Below are positions 1-8,650 of a DNA stretch of 64,000 nucleotides, piece after piece. Position 1 is the first letter of the stretch; every line of letters starts with the position of its first letter. A model generated the notes under the pieces. The model did no database searches, was not told where the DNA came from, and saw nothing but the letters and a program-made list of their open reading frames with translations. The position numbers and the translations under genes were made by a program. The DNA is taken from positions 496,001-560,000 of the forward strand of contig NZ_JARULC010000001.1 of NCBI RefSeq assembly GCF_029688625.1, in the 5' to 3' direction. The DNA is from Qipengyuania marincola. GTDB taxonomy: Bacteria; Pseudomonadota; Alphaproteobacteria; Sphingomonadales; Sphingomonadaceae.

Positions 1-1
1 G

Positions 2-574
2 CATTGGCTGTTCGAAGCCGATCTGTTCTTCCTTGCCCGGCTGGTCAATCACTGGAGCCGGATGGTCACCGCGATCGACATTCATCCGGGTGCGACGATC
101 GGCAGGAATTTCTTCATCGACCACGGTTTCACGGTGATCGGCGAGACCGCCGAAATCGGCGATGACGTGACCATCTACCAGAATGTGACGCTAGGCGGGA
201 CCAATCCCACCAATGGCAAGGGCGGCAAGCGGCATCCCAGCATCGGCGATGGCGTAATCATCGGGTCGGGCGCGCAGGTGATCGGGCCGATCACCGTGGG
301 GCGCCGCGCGCGGATCGGGGCGAATGCCGTGGTGCTGGACGACGTGCCCGAAGGGGCCACCATGATCGGCATGAAGGCACGCAGCACGCTGGTGCCGGCA
401 GAGGAATGGATCAAGGAATTCATCCCCTACGGCACGCCGTGCGAAGATGCGGAGGGCAACCGCATCGACTGCATCGAGAAGCTGGAAGGCGAACTTCGCG
501 CCCTGCGTGACGAGGTTGCCGCCCTGCGCGCCGAACGCTCGGCTGATCCCCGCCGCACCGGGACCGGCGATTGA
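2..574 (+). CDS. cysE: Serine O-acetyltransferase (EpsC/CysE type), 5' end cut by window edge
   Basis: Transfers acetyl from acetyl-CoA to L-serine, the first committed step of cysteine synthesis in the cytoplasm. The open frame runs in from the window edge, and the residues HWLF...[13 protein letters not shown] precede the first internal ATG at 62, so that ATG is not the true start. The visible 190 residues contain the TAIDIHPGA motif followed by hexapeptide repeats of the left-handed beta-helix, including the [15 protein letters not shown] active-site loop typical of CysE. The C-terminus carries a charged, probably coiled-coil tail. The stop overlaps the ATG of the next gene (TGATG), so the two are translationally coupled. 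Family assignment is firm; the N-terminal helical part is outside the window. Confidence 0.95.
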   Translation, partial: HWLFEADLFFLARLVNHWSRMVTAIDIHPGATIGRNFFIDHGFTVIGETAEIGDDVTIYQNVTLGGTNPTNGKGGKRHPSIGDGVIIGSGAQVIGPITVGRRARIGANAVVLDDVPEGATMIGMKARSTLVPAEEWIKEFIPYGTPCEDAEGNRIDCIEKLEGELRALRDEVAALRAERSADPRRTGTGD

Positions 575-924
575 TGAATTATCTCGGCGACAAGGTCGTT
601 GCCTTTCCCGGACGCAAACCCAATCAGGTGGGCTTCGCGCGCGAGGAACTCATGCGCATCCTCGACCTCTACGGCAGAATGGTCGCAGCCGGCCAGTGGC
701 GCGACTATGCGATGGATTTCACCAAGGACACGGCGACCTTTGCCGCCTTTCGCCGCACGGCGGAGCGGCCGCAGGCGCGGATCGAGAAACGGCCCTCCCT
801 GCGCGGCCGCCAAGGCATGTGGACGCTGTTCGGCGAGCATGGCCAGGTGCTCAAGCGCGGGCACGAGCTCGCCAATGTCATTGCGCCCGTCGAGCGCCGC
901 CTGCTGAAGGCGGTGGAGGACTGA
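574..924 (+). CDS. DUF2794 domain protein
   Basis: A 116-residue protein that matches the DUF2794 family of alphaproteobacteria, which has no assigned biochemical role. The conserved core FTKDTATFAAFRR followed by RPSLRGRQGMWTLFGEHGQVLKRG is visible, with a mostly soluble composition and no signal peptide or membrane segment. ATG at 574 is preferred over the TTG one codon upstream because it forms a TGATG junction with the cysE stop. The cysE-DUF2794 pairing is, from memory, common in sphingomonads, which suggests co-transcription but not necessarily a role in cysteine metabolism. Its stop lies four bases from the convergent membrane-protein gene. Confidence 0.85.
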   Translation: MNYLGDKVVAFPGRKPNQVGFAREELMRILDLYGRMVAAGQWRDYAMDFTKDTATFAAFRRTAERPQARIEKRPSLRGRQGMWTLFGEHGQVLKRGHELANVIAPVERRLLKAVED

Positions 925-928
925 GGCG

Positions 929-2071
929 TCAGGCGGTCGCCGGCAGGCTCGCCCGCGTGCTTTCCGGAAGCAGGCCGACCACCGCTGTGCGGATCGGCGT
1001 CCATAGCGCGCTCAGCGTCAGCAAGGCCGAACCGATGACCAGCGCAGTCAGCGCGAAGTTGAGCTCCACCGCGCCGAATTCGCGGAACAGCCAGGTGAGC
1101 GCAATAAGCACATAGGCCAGCGCCGACACGAGCAACGCGCGGCGATCGACTGCCAGCGCGACAAGGCCGAAGACGATATAGACGGCCACCACGGCCAGTG
1201 CCGCGCCGGCTCCGATATTGTCGCCATCGGTCACGCCGATCAGCGCGAACACCGGGTGCGCGATCATCGGGGCAGCGAGCAAGTGCAGCCAGAAGGCGAC
1301 GTCGCTGCGCCGCGTGGACCGGGCAGTATCGCTCATGTCCCAGCGCATCGCGAAGGCGAAGATCACGAGCCCGACGAGGAAGACGACGCCCAGGACGACA
1401 TTCTCCAGGCTTTCGCTGTTCGGCCCGATGACGGCGACGAGCAACAGGATCGCCATGCCCGCGACCGCAGCGGTCCCGGCGGCGATGGTGATCGGGACCA
1501 TGAAGCGTTTCCAGTGAAACAGCGCCGCAACCGCAGTCAGCAGCGCCGCTGCGGCAAGCAGGATCACGCCGATCGTATCGTCATCGCCTGCATTGCCCTC
1601 GATCCAGCCCATGATGAGGCCCGCCTGCGCGACCATGACGCCGCCGACGAAGGCCAGCAGCAACAGAATGCTGGGCAGGGCCATGCGCCGCTTGCGGGTG
1701 AAAAATTCCGCCAGCAGCCACGCGGTGCCCGCGACGAAGGCGGCGGCAAGGCTCATCTGCAGCCCCTCGGCCCAGGCGCGTTGCTGCTGCGTCTGCTGCC
1801 ACCACTCGTAGCTCCACTGCTCGCGCGCGATCTGCGGCGCGGGATAGATCCCGCCCGCCAGCGCCTGGCCGATGGCGCCCATTGCCAGGAGCAGGATGAT
1901 GACGCCGATCGATACGAAGATATCGTTGAAGCCGGTTATCAGCCGAAAATGCTCTGCATCGGCGGGCATGGCCTCGCGCGTTTGCGCGACATGCGTGCGA
2001 AGTGCCTCCGCAGCATCGGCACTTATCGCGCCGGCCGCGACGGCCGAATTGAGATCTTCCTGGCTGTACAA
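929..2071 (-). CDS. Multi-pass membrane protein, DUF2157-like
   Basis: A 380-residue integral membrane protein. The first 45 or so residues are soluble and helical, with a short repeat of acidic and alanine-rich helices. About ten hydrophobic segments follow (for example IFVSIGVIILLLAMGAIG and LPSILLLLAFVGGVMVAQAG), separated by short charged loops. The layout (N-terminal cytosolic helix pair, then many short membrane helices) resembles DUF2157 membrane proteins, but this is recognition by architecture rather than by a diagnostic motif. No catalytic residues can be pointed out. It stands alone on the minus strand, 70 bases downstream of the SDR gene, and could share its transcript. Confidence 0.7.
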   Translation of the reverse strand: MYSQEDLNSAVAAGAISADAAEALRTHVAQTREAMPADAEHFRLITGFNDIFVSIGVIILLLAMGAIGQALAGGIYPAPQIAREQWSYEWWQQTQQQRAWAEGLQMSLAAAFVAGTAWLLAEFFTRKRRMALPSILLLLAFVGGVMVAQAGLIMGWIEGNAGDDDTIGVILLAAAALLTAVAALFHWKRFMVPITIAAGTAAVAGMAILLLVAVIGPNSESLENVVLGVVFLVGLVIFAFAMRWDMSDTARSTRRSDVAFWLHLLAAPMIAHPVFALIGVTDGDNIGAGAALAVVAVYIVFGLVALAVDRRALLVSALAYVLIALTWLFREFGAVELNFALTALVIGSALLTLSALWTPIRTAVVGLLPESTRASLPATA

Positions 2072-2141
2072 AGGCCTATCCTCCCCGATTGATCGGAGGA
2101 GAATAGGCCCAAGTGTGTTACCCCGTCAATACGGCTGGAAG

Positions 2142-3071
2142 TCAGCCGCGGGCGCTGCTCGGGCCGGTGCCGGTTACCTTCTGCATCGCGGTCAGGATGG
2201 CGCCCGACTGTTCGGAGCCGCTCTGCGGCGCCTTGAGGTTGCTGAAGTCGCTGATCTTGTCCCAATTCGCGGCGAAGCCTTCGACGGTGCGCTCTTCGTC
2301 CTTCAGCCAGACGGCATCGTTCATCACCGTCCAGGCGGAGTGGAAACCGCCTGCGCCCGCGCCGACGATGGCATTGGTCGGCGCATCCTCGCTGACGAGG
2401 AAGAGCGCGGCCGGGACCACATTCACCGGATCGAACAGCTTGAACGCCTCTTCGGGGAAGAGGTCCTCGGTCATGCGCGTGCCGGCAACCGGCGAGATCG
2501 TGTTGACCTTGATATTGTATTTGGCGCCTTCCAGCTGGAGCGTCTTGGTCAGACCAGCGAGGCCGAGCTTGGCCGCACCGTAGTTCGCCTGACCGAAATT
2601 GCCGAACAGGCCGGTGGAGGACGCGGTCATCAGGATACGGCCATAGGCCTGCTCGCGCATGGTTTCCCAAGCAGCTTTGGTGACATTGGCCGATCCGTTG
2701 AGGTGCACGTCGACGACGAATTCGAAGTCGTCCATCGTCATCTTGGCAAAGGTCTTGTCGCGCAGCACGCCGGCATTGTTGATGACGATGTGCACGCCGC
2801 CCCACTTCTGCTTGGCGTCGGCGACCATCTTTTCCATCTGGTCGAATTCGGTGACGCTGCCGCCGTTCGACATCGCTTCGCCGCCCATCTTCTCGATTTC
2901 CTCGACAACCTGGAGGGCCATGTCGGAATGGCCAGTGCCGTCGCGTGCACCGCCGAGGTCGTTCACGACGACCTTCGCGCCGCGGCGGGCGAGTTCGAGC
3001 GCATATTCGCGGCCCAGACCGCCGCCGGCGCCGGTGACGATCGCTACCTTGTCCTTGAAATCGATGCTCAT
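2142..3071 (-). CDS. SDR oxidoreductase, (3R)-hydroxyacyl-CoA dehydrogenase-like
   Basis: A 309-residue short-chain dehydrogenase. The cofactor loop TGAGGGLG lies at residues 13-20, NNAG at 98-101, and the catalytic Ser151, Tyr164 and Lys168 (YGAAK) are all present. The insertion around [11 protein letters not shown] after the second strand and the long C-terminal extension are typical of the subgroup related to the dehydrogenase domain of peroxisomal multifunctional enzyme 2, which oxidises (3R)-hydroxyacyl-CoA in beta-oxidation. NAD use is likely because an Asp (VNDLGG) ends the second strand. A 10-bp palindrome sits 23 bases upstream of its start. The exact acyl substrate cannot be read from the sequence. 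Confidence 0.9.
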   Translation of the reverse strand: MSIDFKDKVAIVTGAGGGLGREYALELARRGAKVVVNDLGGARDGTGHSDMALQVVEEIEKMGGEAMSNGGSVTEFDQMEKMVADAKQKWGGVHIVINNAGVLRDKTFAKMTMDDFEFVVDVHLNGSANVTKAAWETMREQAYGRILMTASSTGLFGNFGQANYGAAKLGLAGLTKTLQLEGAKYNIKVNTISPVAGTRMTEDLFPEEAFKLFDPVNVVPAALFLVSEDAPTNAIVGAGAGGFHSAWTVMNDAVWLKDEERTVEGFAANWDKISDFSNLKAPQSGSEQSGAILTAMQKVTGTGPSSARG

Positions 3072-3094
3072 GGGGTGGCTCCTGCTGTTTTTCG

Positions 3095-3104
3095 TTTACG
3101 TAAA
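3095..3104. promoter_or_regulatory. Palindromic operator candidate upstream of the SDR gene
   Basis: TTTACGTAAA is a perfect 10-bp palindrome 23 bases upstream of the SDR start codon. A further TTTTTCG just before it extends the similarity towards the ACGTAAA-type sites described for MerR- and TetR-family regulators of fatty-acid and branched-chain catabolism in proteobacteria. This fits a beta-oxidation enzyme, but no regulator gene lies next to it. The functional assignment is inference. Confidence 0.35.
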
Positions 3105-3205
3105 GGTCAATTGTGCAGTGCGGCGTGGCACTTTTGGCCTGGGCTTGCAACCGTATGCGCGGCATTCCGCCGTGCCGTAGGGGCAGGGCGACCACGGCCT
3201 GCCGG

Positions 3206-3889
3206 TCAGAGACGTTCCAGCGCCGAGACCAGCTCGGCCAGCGAATCGATCTCCGCATCCGCGCCCAATTGCCCGGGCGGCTTGTCGCAATAGCCATAGC
3301 GTGCGCCGATCACCGGGACCTGCGCGCCGCGCGCTGCCTTTACGTCATAGCTGCTATCGCCGACAAAGGCGAAACTGCCGCCGCCGCCGCGTTCCCGCGC
3401 CTCGATCAGCGGATCGGGCATGGGCTTCGCGCGATAGGTCCCGCTGTCATTCTTGCCGAGGCTGTTGCCGCCGATGATGGCGTAGAAATGTCCTGCCAGC
3501 CCCAGTTTGGTCAGGATCTGAACCGCAAATTCCTCGAACTTGTTGGTGACGAGGGCAAGCTTCGCTCCGCGATCGGCCAGCGCCACCAGCGCTTCCTCCG
3601 CATGCGGATAGGCCCGCGTGTGCACGGCATTGTGTTCCGAATAATAGGCCAGCATCTGTTTATAGAGCTGGCGAAACTCGTCATCCGGCAGGCCACCCTG
3701 CGCATCGATCGCCTGCTTCAGCATGATCTTGGCACCGCCACCGATCAGGTCGCTTGCACTGTCGGCGGGGACGGGATCGAAGCCGCCCAGCCGCAACGCA
3801 TGGTTCACTGCAGCGCCCAGGTCGCGGTGGCTTTCGACCAGCGTGCCGTCGAGGTCGAAGCCGACGATGTCGAAGCGCAGATTGCTCAT
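3206..3889 (-). CDS. gph: Phosphoglycolate phosphatase (HAD family)
   Basis: A 227-residue HAD hydrolase that removes phosphate from 2-phosphoglycolate, a by-product of DNA 3' end repair and RuBisCO. The nucleophile motif FDLDGTLVES begins at residue 11, LVTNK supplies motif II, and the later KPMPDP and FVGDSSYDVKAA provide motifs III and IV. A helical cap lies between motifs I and II, as in Gph. ATG at 3889 is chosen because the open frame upstream begins only with TTG and would run nearly to the divergent glmU start. HAD phosphatases are hard to assign by substrate, so the specificity is probable rather than proven. Confidence 0.85.
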   Translation of the reverse strand: MSNLRFDIVGFDLDGTLVESHRDLGAAVNHALRLGGFDPVPADSASDLIGGGAKIMLKQAIDAQGGLPDDEFRQLYKQMLAYYSEHNAVHTRAYPHAEEALVALADRGAKLALVTNKFEEFAVQILTKLGLAGHFYAIIGGNSLGKNDSGTYRAKPMPDPLIEARERGGGGSFAFVGDSSYDVKAARGAQVPVIGARYGYCDKPPGQLGADAEIDSLAELVSALERL

Positions 3890-3948
3890 GCATTGCGGGG
3901 TGGCGGATGGTTCTTCAATCCGCAAGCATTTGGTGGCATGGCCCGCGC

Positions 3949-5316
3949 ATGAACCAAAGCAAAGACTTCGCCGCCATCATCCTTGCCGCGGGCAAGGGCA
4001 CCCGCCTCAAGAGCGGGCTGCACAAGGTCCTGCACAATATCGCGGGCCGCCCGATTATCGAGCATCTGATGGCATCGGTATCCACGCTGGAGCCTGCACG
4101 CACGATCGTGATCGTGGGCGACGAACGCCAGCAGGTGGTGGATCAGGTGTGCGACCGCGCCGAATGCGTGGTGCAGGAACCGCAGCTGGGCACCGGACAT
4201 GCGGTGGCACAGGCGAAGGAAGCCTTGCGCGATTTCTCGGGCGACGTGCTGATGTTGCTGGGCGACGCGCCCTTCATCAAGACCGACACGATGCGCGAGA
4301 TGCTGGCCCGGTTGAATGCGCCCGATGCCCCGGCGGTCGTCGTGCTGGGCTTCGAGCCGGACGATCCGCGCGAGTATGGTCGCGTTATCACGCATGCCGA
4401 CATGACGATCGAGAAGATGGTCGAGTTCAAGGATGCCAATGAGGCCGAGCGGGCCTGTCGCCTGTGCAATTCGGGGCTGATGGCCGCGAAGGCGCAGGAT
4501 CTGTTCGCGCTGCTCGACCGGCTCGATAACGACAATGCGCAGGGCGAGTACTACCTCCCCGACATCGTCAACGTGGCGGTGAAGGACGGGCGGACCTGCG
4601 CTGCGGTCAGGACCGAGCGGCCGCATGAAGTGGTCGGCATCAACAGCCGCAAGGAACTCGCCGCCGCCGAGGCGCAGTGGCAGGAGCTGAAGCGGGAAGA
4701 GGCGATGGAGAACGGTGTCACGCTGAAGGCGCCCGAGACGGTCTTCTTCAGCTACGACACCGAACTTGCGCCCGATGTTACGGTGGAACCCAATGTCGTC
4801 TTCGGACCCGGCGTCTCCGTGGCCAGCGGAGCCCGCATCCGGGCCTTCAGCCATCTCGAGGGCGCGCATGTCGGCGAGAGCTGCGAGGTCGGCCCCTATG
4901 CGCGCCTGCGCCCGGGGGCGGTGATGGAGAAGGGTGCCAAGGTCGGCAATTTCGTCGAGATGAAGAAGGCGACGCTGGGCGAAGGAGCCAAGGCCAGCCA
5001 TCTCACCTATTTGGGCGACGCCGAAATCGGCGCCGGTGCGAATATCGGCGCAGGCACCATCACCTGCAATTACGATGGTTATTTCAAGTACAAGACCGTG
5101 ATCGGCGAGCGCGCCTTCATCGGCTCGAACAGCGCGCTGATCGCGCCTGTCACCATCGGCGACGACGCGATTGTCGCCGCAGGCAGCGCGGTCAGCCGCG
5201 ATGTCGGGGCGGGCGACCTGCGCATGGTGCGCGCCGAGCAAATCGTCAAACCCGGCTGGGCCGATCGCTTTCACGATACCATGAAGAAAAAGAAAGCCGC
5301 GGAGAAGAAGGGCTGA
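3949..5316 (+). CDS. glmU: Bifunctional GlmU: N-acetylglucosamine-1-phosphate uridyltransferase / glucosamine-1-phosphate acetyltransferase
   Basis: Makes UDP-GlcNAc for peptidoglycan and lipopolysaccharide in two steps. In the 455-residue protein the uridyltransferase domain opens with LAAGKGTRL at residues 12-20 and includes LGTGHAV and LLGDAPF. The C-terminal half is a left-handed beta-helix with the acetyltransferase motifs GPYARLRPGA, GNFVEMKKATLGEG and the NYDG loop. ATG at 3949 places the pyrophosphorylase motif at the usual distance from the N-terminus. The end is lysine-rich (KKKKAAEKKG). The last codon and stop overlap the possible CTG start of the HNH gene. It is divergent from gph with a 59-base spacer. 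Confidence 0.97.
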   Translation: MNQSKDFAAIILAAGKGTRLKSGLHKVLHNIAGRPIIEHLMASVSTLEPARTIVIVGDERQQVVDQVCDRAECVVQEPQLGTGHAVAQAKEALRDFSGDVLMLLGDAPFIKTDTMREMLARLNAPDAPAVVVLGFEPDDPREYGRVITHADMTIEKMVEFKDANEAERACRLCNSGLMAAKAQDLFALLDRLDNDNAQGEYYLPDIVNVAVKDGRTCAAVRTERPHEVVGINSRKELAAAEAQWQELKREEAMENGVTLKAPETVFFSYDTELAPDVTVEPNVVFGPGVSVASGARIRAFSHLEGAHVGESCEVGPYARLRPGAVMEKGAKVGNFVEMKKATLGEGAKASHLTYLGDAEIGAGANIGAGTITCNYDGYFKYKTVIGERAFIGSNSALIAPVTIGDDAIVAAGSAVSRDVGAGDLRMVRAEQIVKPGWADRFHDTMKKKKAAEKKG

Positions 5317-5591
5317 GCGAGGGCCGCGAGACTTGTTGGCTGTGCGAGCGCGAGCTGGGCTGGCGCGTCCAGCAGCATCACCCGGTGCCGAAGTCGAAAA
5401 AGGGTCGCTTCACCGTGCCGGTCCATCCGATCTGCCACCGGGCGATCCACGCCAACTTCACCAATGCCGAACTTGCCCGCATCGGCGAGGACCGCGAGGC
5501 GTTGCTGCAAAATGCGGCGCTCGCGAAATTCGTCAAATGGGTATCGGACAAGCCGCCTGACTTCCATGCGCCGACGCGCACCGGGAGATAG
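5313..5591 (+). CDS. Small HNH-type nuclease-like protein with possible CTG start
   Basis: A 92-residue protein with the pattern CWLC...QQHHPVPKSKKG...VHPICHRAIHANFTNAEL, that is a CxxC zinc pair, an HH pair and a later CH, as in compact HNH/McrA-like folds. Its role is unknown. The frame has no ATG, GTG or TTG between the glmU stop and the conserved CWLC. The only reasonable start is CTG at 5313, which overlaps the glmU TGA (CTGA) and has GGAG eight bases upstream. Coding continues to a TAG at 5589. The conserved core is convincing; the unusual initiation codon is inference. A GTG start far upstream inside glmU (4677) is much less likely. Confidence 0.75.
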   Translation: MSEGRETCWLCERELGWRVQQHHPVPKSKKGRFTVPVHPICHRAIHANFTNAELARIGEDREALLQNAALAKFVKWVSDKPPDFHAPTRTGR

Positions 5592-5657
5592 CGCGGCCGG
5601 GGAACGCGCGCTCCGCCAGACGCGTTGATGGGCAAAGCCGAAAAGGAGGCTGGCATC

Positions 5658-6290
5658 ATGCGTTTCTGGAAAGTGGCGGCGATCGGCGCCGCAGTCGCGA
5701 CGGCGGGGGCCGCCGCCGTCTATGCGCAATATCGCAGCTCGGTCGACGAGCCGGAATTCACCCTGCTGATGGACGAGGGCGAGTTCCAGTTGCGCCGATA
5801 CCAGCCGATGATCGTGGCCGAGGTCACGCATACCGGCGCGCGGCGCAAGTCGCTCGAGGCTGGCTTCAAACGCCTCGCGGCCTACATCTTCGCCGAAGAC
5901 CGGCCGGGCGAGAAGATCGCGATGACCAGCCCGGTCATGCAGGACCAATCGGAAAAGATCGCCATGACGGCCCCGGTCATGCAGGATGGCGGCGATGGTA
6001 CCGGCACCTGGCGCACGCGCTTTGTCATGCCGGCCGAATACACGATGGAGACGCTGCCTACCCCGCCGCAGGATATCGCGCTGGAGGAGGTGCCCGAGCG
6101 CAAGATCGCCGCGATCCGCTTCTCCGGGCGTGGCACCAACGACGATTTGCGCGAGCAGGAAGCGGCTCTGCGCCGGTGGATCGCATCCAAGGGCCTCGTG
6201 CCCTCCGGCGAGGCCGAATACGCCTTCTACGATGCGCCCATGGTGCCGCCTCCGATGCGCCGGAACGAGGTCATGATCCCGGTCGGATGA
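5658..6290 (+). CDS. SOUL family heme-binding protein
   Basis: A 210-residue protein with an N-terminal membrane anchor (MRFWKVAAIGAAVATAGAAA) followed by a SOUL domain. The domain has EPEFTLLMDEGEFQLRRYQP, the duplicated EKIAMT(S/A)PVMQD motif, RFVMPAEYTMETLP and a C-terminal RNEVMIPVG. SOUL proteins bind heme in some members; the bacterial function is not established. ATG at 5658 has a strong AGGAGG eight bases upstream, which rules out the earlier in-frame starts. It is followed by a clear bidirectional terminator. The anchor suggests an inner-membrane or periplasm-facing protein. Confidence 0.88.
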   Translation: MRFWKVAAIGAAVATAGAAAVYAQYRSSVDEPEFTLLMDEGEFQLRRYQPMIVAEVTHTGARRKSLEAGFKRLAAYIFAEDRPGEKIAMTSPVMQDQSEKIAMTAPVMQDGGDGTGTWRTRFVMPAEYTMETLPTPPQDIALEEVPERKIAAIRFSGRGTNDDLREQEAALRRWIASKGLVPSGEAEYAFYDAPMVPPPMRRNEVMIPVG

Positions 6291-6297
6291 TTTTTGA

Positions 6298-6331
6298 AAA
6301 AGGGGCGACCGATCGGCCGCCCCTTTTCTTT
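6298..6331. terminator. Bidirectional intrinsic terminator between SOUL and prolyl oligopeptidase genes
   Basis: A perfect 10-bp stem (AAAAGGGGCG with CGCCCCTTTT) encloses a 10-base loop. The stem ends in runs of A and T, so either strand reads a GC stem followed by four or more U. It sits between two convergent genes and can end both transcripts. Confidence 0.9.
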
Positions 6332-6350
6332 GCGTCGAGGCCCAGTGGCG

Positions 6351-8489
6351 TCAGCCGCCGCTGCGTTCGTCGTCCGCCAGCTGTTGCAGCAGATAGACAT
6401 ATTGCAGCGCCTGCAGTTGCGCGCGCTGTTCGTTGTCCACGCCGCCCGAGTGGCCGCCGGTCAGTTCCTCATAATAGTAATAGGGCTGGCCGAGCGCCTT
6501 CAGCTTCGCAGCACCCTTGCGCGCATGCGCCGGATGCGTGCGGTCATCGGCAGTCGAGGCCCAGAGGAAGGGCGTCGGATAGTCAACGCCTTCGACGATC
6601 TTCTGATAGGGCGAATAACCTTCGATCCATTCACGCTGTTCGGGAATGCGCGGGTCGCCATATTCGCCGATCCACGACGCTCCGCGCCCGATCACGTGGT
6701 AGCGCAGCATGTCGAACAGCGGGATTTGCACGATCGCCGCATCGAACAGGTCGGGTCGCTGGGTAAAGGCCGTGCCGACCAGCAGGCCGCCCTGGCTGCC
6801 GCCCTGGATGCCGAGATGGTCGGGCGTGGTAATCCCGCGCGCAATCGCATCCTCGGCGATTGCGATGAAATCGTCCCAGGTGCGCTGCTTGTTCTCGCGG
6901 ATGGCGGTCTGGTGCCACATCGGGCCGAATTCGCCGCCGCCGCGCATGTTGCCGAGGATATAGACCCCGCCGCGCTCCAGCCACATCTTGCCAGTCGTAC
7001 CGAGATAAGCGGGCAGGCGCGGGACCTGGAAGCCGCCATAGCCGGTCAGCAGCGTCGGATTGGTTCCGTCGAGCTCCATGCCTGCCGGCTTGACCACGAA
7101 GTAGGGGATTTTCGTCCCGTCCTTGCTGGTCGCCTCGAACTGCTCGACATCCATGCCGGCGCTGTCGAAATAGGCCGGCTCGGTCTTCAGCACTTCCATC
7201 TCGCCGCTTTCGCCGTCGAGATAATAAAGGCTGGTCGGATTGAGGAAGTCGGTGACGGTGAACATCACCTCGTCCCGCTCGTCGGACGATGCGGCGATGC
7301 CGATGGTGGCGTTTTCGGGAAGGCCGACCTCGTTGCGCACCCATGCGCCGTCTTCATAGTCGAGCTTCATCACCTTGCCGCGCACATTGTCGAGCAGGGT
7401 GACGTAGAGGCTATCGGAGGTGATCGATGCGCCGCGCTTGGTCTGGCGGTCTTCCGGGGCCCAGACAAGTGTCTTGGTAGCGCCGTTGGGATCGGCCTTG
7501 AATGCCTCCAGATCGACGGCGACCAGCGCATCGGCCGGAAAGGTCTGGTCCTGCGTTTCCCAGTCCACATCGGTCGAAAACAGGAGTTGGTCGTCGACGA
7601 TCCCGTAGGGCGAAGCCCTCAGCGGGATGTCCAGCCGGACCCATTCGCCGTCTTTCTGGAAATAATGCTCGGTCTCGTGGAAGCTGACCGCGCGGAAGGC
7701 GGTATAGCCGTGGACGACGGCATCGCCATCGCGCAACAGGCTGGCGCCCGACCACACGTCGCTCTGCTCGCCACGGAAGATCTCGGGTGCATCATCGATG
7801 CTGGTGCCGCGCTTCCAGACGCGTGTGCTGAGCGGATACTCGCTGTCGGTCAGCGACCCTTCGCCGAAGTCGCGGCTGACCAGCAGCGTGTTTTCGTCGA
7901 GCCACTGGATGCCGCCCTGGCTTTCGTTCTCGAGCGTGAAACCGCCCTCGACGAAGCTTTTCGTCGCCATGTCGAATTCGCGCAAGATGGTAGCATCCTT
8001 GCCGCCATCGCTCAGCGCGATCATGCACAGGCGCTGGGCCGGTGGCAGGCAGGTCGAGCCCTTGTAGACCCACTCGCGGCCCTCCGCCTCGGCCAGGGCG
8101 TCGACATCCAGCACGGTTTCCCATTGCGGATCGTCGGTGCGATAGCTTTCCAACGTGGTGCGGCGCACGAGGCCGCGCGGATTGTCCTTGTCCTGCCAGA
8201 AATTGTAAAGCCCGTCCGGGCGGATCGAGACATAGGGGACCTTGTCCTCGCTGTCGTAGATCGCCAGCGCTTCGGCTTTCAGCGTCTCGAACCGCGGATC
8301 GGCCGCCAGCGCCGCCATGGTCAGGTCGTTTTCGGAGCGCACCCAATCAAGCGCTTCCTCGCTGCGGGCTTCCTCGAGCCAGATGTAGGGATCTTCGTCG
8401 GGTCCGGGCACGCCGTCCTGCGCGGCGGCGGGCGTAGTGGTGGCTAGCGTCATGGCTGCGGCCATGGCGAGCGAGGATACGAGTTTCAA
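6351..8489 (-). CDS. Prolyl oligopeptidase family serine peptidase (S9), secreted
   Basis: A 712-residue enzyme with a Sec signal peptide ending near AAA-QDG, so it probably acts in the periplasm. The N-terminal half (roughly residues 60-430) is a beta-propeller filter. The C-terminal alpha/beta hydrolase domain holds the nucleophile motif GGSQGG with Ser565, the acid in TADDRTHPAH (Asp648 or 649) and His680 in TGGHSGG. The family cuts short peptides, typically after proline, or hydrolyses acylated peptides. The length fits the S9A group. The start ATG precedes the signal peptide directly. The gene is followed by the bidirectional terminator. Confidence 0.92.
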   Translation of the reverse strand: MKLVSSLAMAAAMTLATTTPAAAQDGVPGPDEDPYIWLEEARSEEALDWVRSENDLTMAALAADPRFETLKAEALAIYDSEDKVPYVSIRPDGLYNFWQDKDNPRGLVRRTTLESYRTDDPQWETVLDVDALAEAEGREWVYKGSTCLPPAQRLCMIALSDGGKDATILREFDMATKSFVEGGFTLENESQGGIQWLDENTLLVSRDFGEGSLTDSEYPLSTRVWKRGTSIDDAPEIFRGEQSDVWSGASLLRDGDAVVHGYTAFRAVSFHETEHYFQKDGEWVRLDIPLRASPYGIVDDQLLFSTDVDWETQDQTFPADALVAVDLEAFKADPNGATKTLVWAPEDRQTKRGASITSDSLYVTLLDNVRGKVMKLDYEDGAWVRNEVGLPENATIGIAASSDERDEVMFTVTDFLNPTSLYYLDGESGEMEVLKTEPAYFDSAGMDVEQFEATSKDGTKIPYFVVKPAGMELDGTNPTLLTGYGGFQVPRLPAYLGTTGKMWLERGGVYILGNMRGGGEFGPMWHQTAIRENKQRTWDDFIAIAEDAIARGITTPDHLGIQGGSQGGLLVGTAFTQRPDLFDAAIVQIPLFDMLRYHVIGRGASWIGEYGDPRIPEQREWIEGYSPYQKIVEGVDYPTPFLWASTADDRTHPAHARKGAAKLKALGQPYYYYEELTGGHSGGVDNEQRAQLQALQYVYLLQQLADDERSGG

Positions 8490-8602
8490 GTGCAGTCTCC
8501 CATGCGATCAACGCCTTGTGGGGCATGACGCAGGGACTGCGCAAGAGGGGAGGCTATCGACAGAAGCCGGACTCCGGTCGACGAAAGACGCTCGCGTAAA
8601 CG

Positions 8603-8630
8603 AAAAAGGGCGACCCGCGGGCCGCCCTTC
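8603..8630 (-). terminator. Intrinsic terminator of the ATP synthase operon
   Basis: On the minus strand a 7-bp stem (AAGGGCG with CGCCCTT), extended by a second inner CCGCGG pairing, is followed by a run of five T. It lies about 20 bases downstream of the atpC stop. Confidence 0.85.
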
Positions 8631-8650
8631 GAATTCGATGTCTTGGAGCG

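Noticed and set aside
5916..5990. Tandem repeat inside the SOUL gene
   Set aside because: The duplicated EKIAMT motif is normal in this protein family, so it is not an expansion specific to this strain.
6294..8447. Long plus-strand open frame of 717 codons opposite the prolyl oligopeptidase gene
   Set aside because: It is a GC-rich shadow of a gene with complete catalytic motifs; the translation is Arg/Ala-rich without any family pattern.
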